This document shows positions 30,047 through 34,295 of a stretch of 34,295 bases of DNA, one piece after another. Where the stretch lies: NCBI GenBank assembly GCA_964597275.1, contig CAZQXS010000028.1, positions 1 through 34,295 on the forward strand. The letters are read 5' to 3'. The notes under the pieces are model-generated. The model was not told where the DNA came from and did not search any database. It saw nothing but the letters and a program-made list of their open reading frames with translations. Made by a program: the position numbers and the translations under genes. Positions within the stretch are counted from its first letter, which is position 1, and each line of letters begins with the position of its first letter. The DNA comes from UBA8110 sp964597275 (GTDB taxonomy: Bacteria > SAR324 > NAC60-12).

Positions 30047-31543
30047 TTATTCGGAATGACTATAGCGATAGACGGGTGCCCAGTCCTCGCCCCACGCCGC
30101 TTTCCAGAGCCAGCGGGGCTTGGTGTTTTGCAGGGGGCGGCCCCCGTTCCAGAGGTCGGCCTGTGGGTTGGCGTTGGCCGCAAAGAAGGCGTCAATCCTT
30201 GCGGCAAGGGCGGCCCCGATCTCGGTGTACTCCGGGTCGTTGAGCAGGTTGTTGGTCTCGCCGGGATCGTTTTCCACGTCGTAGAGTTCGTCACTGAGTT
30301 CATATTGGGTGGCGCCCCGGAAGCGCTTGAAATACGCCCACTGCGGGGTGCGGATCACGCGGGTTTCCTCCTGTTCGGAAAACACCTCGTCCTCGCCCCA
30401 ATCCACCAGCGGCTCCCCCTTGAGCAGGGGGGCCAGCGAACGGCTCGGCAGCGGGGTTTCCGGAGCGTTCGGAGCTTGGAGGCCAACGTAATCAAGGATG
30501 GTGGCGAACAGGTCGGTGTTGGAAACGTGCAGGCGGCTGCGCGTTCCAGATTCCACCGTTCCGGGCTGGCTGACGAGCAGCGGGATGCTGTGCGCCGCCT
30601 GATGCAGGTTGGAGGGCCAGCACGCCGCACCGTGCCCCCAAAAACCGTGATGCCCCATCGAAAGCCCGTGGTCTGCCGTGAAGATCAGCAAGGTGTCCTG
30701 CTCCAGCCCCAAGGCTTGCAGGCGTTTCACCAAGTTCCCCACCGCATCGTCAATCAGCGTGATCTGGCTGTAGTAATTCCGGAGGGTCGGCAGGTCGTTG
30801 GGCGCTCGGAGCAGCATCGAAAAATCGAGACCGCCGCCACTGCGGGCTTTGACCAAATCGTAGGCGGCGACCGCTTCCGGACGCAAGCCCACACGGGGAA
30901 TCGTGTTGACCGGGCAGTCGTCGTAAAGCGCGGAGAAGCGGTGCCGGATGGGTTCGTTGGTCGCGGGCCAGTGGCCGTAGGGCGCGGGGTAGGGCAGGTA
31001 GGCGAAGAAGGGCTGTTGGGACTCGCTGCACCCCTCGATGAACTCGATGGCCTTGTCCGTGAAGAAGTCCACCGAATGCCCCGGCTGCATGTAGCTCTGG
31101 CCGTTGTCGAAGATGCGGTTGTTGTAGAAGCTGCGCACATGCCCGTCCTCCATCGTCACCCAGCTCTCGAATCCGGGCGCGGGCGTGGTCGGTTCGCCGA
31201 GGTGGTACTTGCCGAACAGCCCCGTGCGGTATCCGGCGCTTTGCATCAACTCCGGGAGCGTCGAGAGGCCGTTGAGCGCGTGCCAGCCTGCGGGCCACTC
31301 GCTCATGTTGCGGTCGTCAATCCACGCATGAACCCCGTGCTGCGAGGGCATCAGCCCGGTCAGCGTCGAGGCCCGGCACGGCGAGCAAAAAGCGTTCGGG
31401 CAGTACGCCTTGTCAAAGATGAATCCAGTTTCGGCAAGTCGGTCCAGATTCGGGGTGACGATCTCCGGATTCCCGTAGCAGCCCAGGGTTTCGGCCTGCT
31501 GATTGTCCGTCATGATCAGGATCACGTTCTGCGGTTTGGGCAT
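30047..31543 (-). CDS. Type I sulfatase (arylsulfatase/choline-sulfatase superfamily), cytoplasmic
   Basis: A 498-aa alkaline-phosphatase-superfamily hydrolase that cleaves sulfate esters. The active-site motif CxPxR is present as Cys53-Ser-Pro-Cys56-Arg57, followed by ASTLTG, the signature recognised by FGE; Cys53 would become formylglycine. Metal ligands are suggested by Asp13-Asn14 near the N-terminus and TADHGLSMGHHGFWG in the middle. No signal peptide is seen, so it should act in the cytoplasm, as choline sulfatases do; the substrate is unknown. I chose the ATG at 31543 (MPKPQNVILIMTDNQ); 17 upstream codons in frame lack resemblance. The FGE gene follows 65 bp downstream. Confidence 0.9.
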   Translation of the reverse strand: MPKPQNVILIMTDNQQAETLGCYGNPEIVTPNLDRLAETGFIFDKAYCPNAFCSPCRASTLTGLMPSQHGVHAWIDDRNMSEWPAGWHALNGLSTLPELMQSAGYRTGLFGKYHLGEPTTPAPGFESWVTMEDGHVRSFYNNRIFDNGQSYMQPGHSVDFFTDKAIEFIEGCSESQQPFFAYLPYPAPYGHWPATNEPIRHRFSALYDDCPVNTIPRVGLRPEAVAAYDLVKARSGGGLDFSMLLRAPNDLPTLRNYYSQITLIDDAVGNLVKRLQALGLEQDTLLIFTADHGLSMGHHGFWGHGAACWPSNLHQAAHSIPLLVSQPGTVESGTRSRLHVSNTDLFATILDYVGLQAPNAPETPLPSRSLAPLLKGEPLVDWGEDEVFSEQEETRVIRTPQWAYFKRFRGATQYELSDELYDVENDPGETNNLLNDPEYTEIGAALAARIDAFFAANANPQADLWNGGRPLQNTKPRWLWKAAWGEDWAPVYRYSHSE

Positions 31544-31680
31544 GTTGGGCTTTTTGCGTGGGTGGATTGAAAGTTTGGGCGTTGAGGTTCCCAAGGGGGG
31601 GTTGATCGGCTCAGGCTCCGATCTTTAGGGGGGCACCTGAGAGGGCAAATCCTCTAATCTGAATCACACAGGGAGGGGGA

Positions 31681-31703
31681 GGCTCCGGAGGAATTCCGGA
31701 GCC
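31681..31703 (-). terminator. Probable hairpin terminator after the AOR gene
   Basis: GGCTCCGGA and TCCGGAGCC form a perfect 9-bp stem with a 5-base loop, starting 8 bases beyond the AOR stop. The downstream side is C-rich instead of T-rich, so it may act as a Rho-assisted terminator or 3'-end stabiliser. It separates the moaD-AOR pair from the sulfatase gene. The rest of the 31544-31711 spacer holds nothing I recognise. Confidence 0.5.
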
Positions 31704-31711
31704 GTTGAGGG

Positions 31712-33652
31712 TCAGGCGACCGCTTGCGCCAGTTTGTCGTTTTCGGCGACGACCCAGCCCAAGCCCAGCGATTCGAGCTTGTTTTTAGTGGGGAAGCCCG
31801 TCTGGGTGTCCCACTCACAGAGGCGGTAGTAGTCGTCGAGCGCGGTGTCCCACTCGGCCTTGTCGAGGTGCAGGCCGTCGGACCTCCCGCCTTTGAGCGG
31901 CTGGTCGAACATCTTCTTGGGCAGGGTGTCGGACTCGCGCCCGATGCCCTCGCGTGCGTTGAAGGCGCGCATCATGTTCACACGCCGCTCCCCGACCTCC
32001 AGAAGCTCCTGCATGTCCGCATCCCATCCGGTGATTGCGTTGAGCGTGTCGAGCAGTTGATTGGTGTCGTAAAGCTGCCACGCTGGGCCAAAGACGAACT
32101 GGCAGACGTTGATGCTGTCCATCGCGCTGTACACATGCTGCGTGATCATCGCAAAGCGCATCTTCTCCTCGTTGAGGACCAGCTTGGACTGCGGGTTGGT
32201 GAGGTCGAGTTGGGCCATGCGCTCCGGGAACGCCTTGTAGCTCGGATCGTGTTCGCTGGACTGGTGATCCGCGCCAAAGGGATTGACCGCGTAGATGATG
32301 CCAAGGCTGCGCTTGACCTGCGGCATGTGCGCGGGCGCTTCCTGCCCCTTGCTCGTGATCAGGTACGCCTCGGTGCCGCGTCCCAGCTTCTTGGCCGCTT
32401 TGGCGGAGCCTTCGGCAAGCAAATCCCCAAAGCCCTCGCGCTCGCCAATCATCTTGGTGAGTTGGATGACGGATTCGGCGTTGCCCCACGTCAGGTCAAT
32501 GCCTCCGGTGTCCTCGGCGGTGAGCTTGCCGTTTTCCCAGCACTCCATCGCCCACGCAATCGTTGCCCCGCAGGAGATGGTGTCCATGCCGTACATGTTG
32601 CAGAGCGCGTTGGCGTGAATCACCGCATCCATGTCACGGACTCCACAATAGCTGCCGAAGGTCGCGATGGTCTCGTACTCCGGGCCACCGTACTTCTTGT
32701 CGGTCTTGAACGGGCCTTCCGTGACCTCCGCGACGCGCTTGCACTTGACGGTGCAACTGAAGCAGGTGTCGCGTCCAAAACGACTTTGATCGTCGCGGTC
32801 GTGCCCAACGAGGCGTTCGTTGTAAAGCCGGAGGCCATCAATGTCCTCATGGTGGTCAAAGGCGCCACTGTTGAAGTTGTAGGTTGGCAGGCCCCCAGAG
32901 TGGTGCTGGGGGGTACAAACCCCGGCGGTTCCATACTTGCCAAACTCATCCATGCCAGTCGGCTTCATGCTCTTCGGCCCCAGCTTTTGCAGCACCTTGA
33001 AGGCGTCCGGATTGGCGACGGCGGGCTTCTGTTTGCCGCGCACCACGACCGCCTTGACGTTCTTGGACCCCATCACGGCACCCATGCCGGTGCGTCCGTT
33101 GGCACGGTTGCTCATGCTGATGAGTGCGGCATAGTTCACCATCTTCTCGCCCGCCGGGCCGATTTGCAGCACCTCGATGCGCTTGTCCTCCAACTCCTCC
33201 TTGAGCTTGTCCTCCGCAGCTCCGGTCTCCAACCCCCACAGGTGGCTGGCGTCCCGAAGTTCGGCCTCCCCGTGGTGCAGCCAGAGGTACACCGGCTTGG
33301 GTGACTTGCCCTTGAGGATGACGGCGTCAAAGCCCGCGAATTTCATTTCCGCCGGGAAGAAACCCCCGCCCTGCGAATCCCCGATGCAACCTGTGAGCGG
33401 GGACCGCGCTACGGAGGTCAGGCGGCTCTGTCCGGAAATCGCTGTGCCGGTCAATACCCCGGTGCAAAGTGCCAAGACGTTCTCCGGACCCAGCGGGTCC
33501 GCGCCTGCCGGAGCGTCCTTCAAAACATAGTGCAGCCCCATCGCGCTCCCGCCCATGTAGGTGCGGTAAAACGGCTCGTCCGGCTCCTCCACCGTGAGCG
33601 TGCCGGACGTCAAGTCCGCGTGTAAGATTTTTCCAGTGTATCCGTAAGGCAT
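31712..33652 (-). CDS. aor: Aldehyde:ferredoxin oxidoreductase, tungsten-type (AOR family)
   Basis: A 646-aa member of the AOR family, which interconverts aldehydes and carboxylic acids using a tungsto-bispterin cofactor and a [4Fe-4S] cluster. Cluster cysteines are Cys297, Cys300 and Cys304 (CFSCTVKC) and probably Cys517 (NVCQFVF). The pterin-binding segments include GCIGDSQGGGFFPAEMKFAG and GRTGMGAVMGSKNVKAVVVRG. Length is that of the family (about 600-650). The ATG at 33652 has a good GGAG ribosome-binding site; the longer frame upstream overlaps the moaD-like gene and is discounted. Family members are usually oxygen-sensitive. It follows a MoaD-like sulfur-carrier gene, as is common for AOR operons. 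The physiological aldehyde and electron carrier are unknown. Confidence 0.93.
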   Translation of the reverse strand: MPYGYTGKILHADLTSGTLTVEEPDEPFYRTYMGGSAMGLHYVLKDAPAGADPLGPENVLALCTGVLTGTAISGQSRLTSVARSPLTGCIGDSQGGGFFPAEMKFAGFDAVILKGKSPKPVYLWLHHGEAELRDASHLWGLETGAAEDKLKEELEDKRIEVLQIGPAGEKMVNYAALISMSNRANGRTGMGAVMGSKNVKAVVVRGKQKPAVANPDAFKVLQKLGPKSMKPTGMDEFGKYGTAGVCTPQHHSGGLPTYNFNSGAFDHHEDIDGLRLYNERLVGHDRDDQSRFGRDTCFSCTVKCKRVAEVTEGPFKTDKKYGGPEYETIATFGSYCGVRDMDAVIHANALCNMYGMDTISCGATIAWAMECWENGKLTAEDTGGIDLTWGNAESVIQLTKMIGEREGFGDLLAEGSAKAAKKLGRGTEAYLITSKGQEAPAHMPQVKRSLGIIYAVNPFGADHQSSEHDPSYKAFPERMAQLDLTNPQSKLVLNEEKMRFAMITQHVYSAMDSINVCQFVFGPAWQLYDTNQLLDTLNAITGWDADMQELLEVGERRVNMMRAFNAREGIGRESDTLPKKMFDQPLKGGRSDGLHLDKAEWDTALDDYYRLCEWDTQTGFPTKNKLESLGLGWVVAENDKLAQAVA

Positions 33653-33728
33653 TGTTTCTCCGTTGTGATTGAAGTGTCTTGTCCAAGACGTTGTCGGTGC
33701 GGGCCATGCCCGTGAAACGGTTGGAGCC

Positions 33729-33962
33729 TCAGCCCCCACCGAAGTTGCTGAACACCATCACCGCATCGCCGCCTTGCAAAACACGGGCGTGGTCCTGATC
33801 GTGCTCATCGTTCACGGCCACCTCCACCCGCCGCGTGATGCCAAGCTGCCCCAGCATCCCTGCAATGGACACGCCCTCCTCCAAGGAAAGCACGGCCTGC
33901 CCCCGGTCGGAGTCCGGGAGGTAGTCCACCAGCGCCCCCAGCAGATGCACCTTGATGTTCAT
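33729..33962 (-). CDS. MoaD/ThiS-like sulfur carrier protein
   Basis: A 77-aa ubiquitin-fold protein ending in NFGGG; the terminal Gly-Gly is the site of adenylation and thiocarboxylation in MoaD and ThiS. It starts MNIKVHLLGALVDYLPD and has the GGDAVMVFSNFGGG tail typical of the family. In its position just upstream of aor it probably donates sulfur for the pterin dithiolene that binds tungsten. An extra glycine precedes the usual pair. The start at 33962 has no clear ribosome-binding site, but gives the family length. No MoaE partner is adjacent. Confidence 0.85.
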   Translation of the reverse strand: MNIKVHLLGALVDYLPDSDRGQAVLSLEEGVSIAGMLGQLGITRRVEVAVNDEHDQDHARVLQGGDAVMVFSNFGGG

Positions 33963-34295
33963 GCGTTTGACCGTCGTGTTCGACAGGACTTATGCGGATT
34001 CGTTCGTTGGAACCGTTCGCCCTGCGCCTGTCGAAGGGCGAGTCCTGTTCATACTTCGACAAGCTCAGCACGAACGGACGGCCCCCGAATTTTGTGAAAG
34101 TCCTCAATGAAAAGAACCTGCCACAGTCTAGGGGAAGATGGCGCACAATGGAATGAAAATCCAACCTGCGGTGAAGTTGGGAGGGGGGTTGGAATGGGGA
34201 GACAAGGAGACAAATCCACTCCAAAACGTGAGCGAGCCAGTCAATCCTTCAGGAGGTTCTTATTGGACCCCAGCATAAAATAACCCTTGTAATCC
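33963..34295. other. Intergenic region upstream of the moaD-aor pair, right window edge
   Basis: About 330 bp without a recognisable gene. It holds the family A repeat at 34013-34077 and would be expected to carry the promoter for the moaD-like and aor genes. No operator or riboswitch was recognised. A 139-codon minus-strand frame (33805-34224) runs through the repeat and overlaps the moaD-like gene; its translation looks non-coding. Confidence 0.5.
34013..34077. repeat. REP-like inverted repeat, family A copy 3
   Basis: Arms of 24 bases at 34013-34036 and 34054-34077 around a 17-base loop, imperfectly complementary. Total length and loop size match the copy inside the hemW-like gene. This copy is intergenic, about 50 bp upstream of the moaD-like start. 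Confidence 0.85.

Noticed and set aside
33805..34224. 139-codon minus-strand frame upstream of the moaD-like gene
   Set aside because: It overlaps the moaD-like gene out of frame and runs through the family A repeat; translation looks non-coding.

Overview
The window looks like part of the chromosome of a Gram-negative, GC-rich bacterium, probably environmental. Lipoprotein signals, a Tat signal, a GspK-type pseudopilin and a SPOR protein indicate a diderm. The lineage cannot be fixed from the sequence; a proteobacterial or deltaproteobacteria-like (SAR324-type) origin is a guess. A run of exactly 100 N at 4908-5007 is an assembly gap, so neighbours across it need not be as close as they look. 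I saw no rRNA, tRNA, CRISPR array, transposase or phage gene.

Layout. (1) 1-2058, plus strand: the C-terminal part of a TPR protein of the adenylate-cyclase-linked type, two palindromic repeats, and a D-2-hydroxyacid dehydrogenase. (2) 2079-5209, minus: a 4-coumarate-CoA-ligase-like AMP-binding enzyme and a LigB/LigA extradiol dioxygenase pair (probable aromatic catabolism); the gap cuts ligA and a DUF433 gene. (3) 5319-10497, minus: a DUF1501 (Tat) plus DUF1800 pair, the latter with a probable inserted carbohydrate-binding module; a cold-shock protein; and a repeat-type lipoprotein ending in a CxxCH haem motif. (4) 10529-22263, minus: a hypothetical protein, an SH3/beta-lactamase-like hydrolase, an orphan solute-binding protein, a 36-aa membrane protein, a SPOR protein, coaX and birA overlapping by 4 bp, a gspK-like gene, and B12-dependent ribonucleotide reductase nrdJ. 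(5) 22678-29023, plus: a HemW-like radical-SAM protein, then a tight NAD-linked formate dehydrogenase operon (fused NuoE/NuoF-like subunit, molybdenum catalytic subunit, mobB). (6) 29007-33962, minus: a MoaD-like sulfur carrier, a tungsten-type aldehyde:ferredoxin oxidoreductase, a type I sulfatase and its formylglycine-generating enzyme.

How the genes work together. Two pterin-cofactor oxidoreductases sit 3-5 kb apart, each with its own cofactor gene (mobB with formate dehydrogenase, moaD-like with AOR). The sulfatase has the CxPxR site that the adjacent FGE would convert to formylglycine, so this is a substrate-maturase pair. FGE and the extradiol dioxygenase need O2, AOR enzymes are usually O2-sensitive, and NrdJ is O2-indifferent; together they suggest a facultative or micro-oxic life (inference).

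The most unusual sequence-level signal is a set of short palindromic repeats of several families. Two copies lie in frame inside coding genes (hemW-like and FGE) and add short peptides at linker positions. No single undescribed system is proven here. The best candidates for new biology are the TPR lipoprotein with a terminal CxxCH, the DUF1800-CBM/DUF1501 pair, the 36-aa membrane protein, and the repeat-derived peptide insertions.
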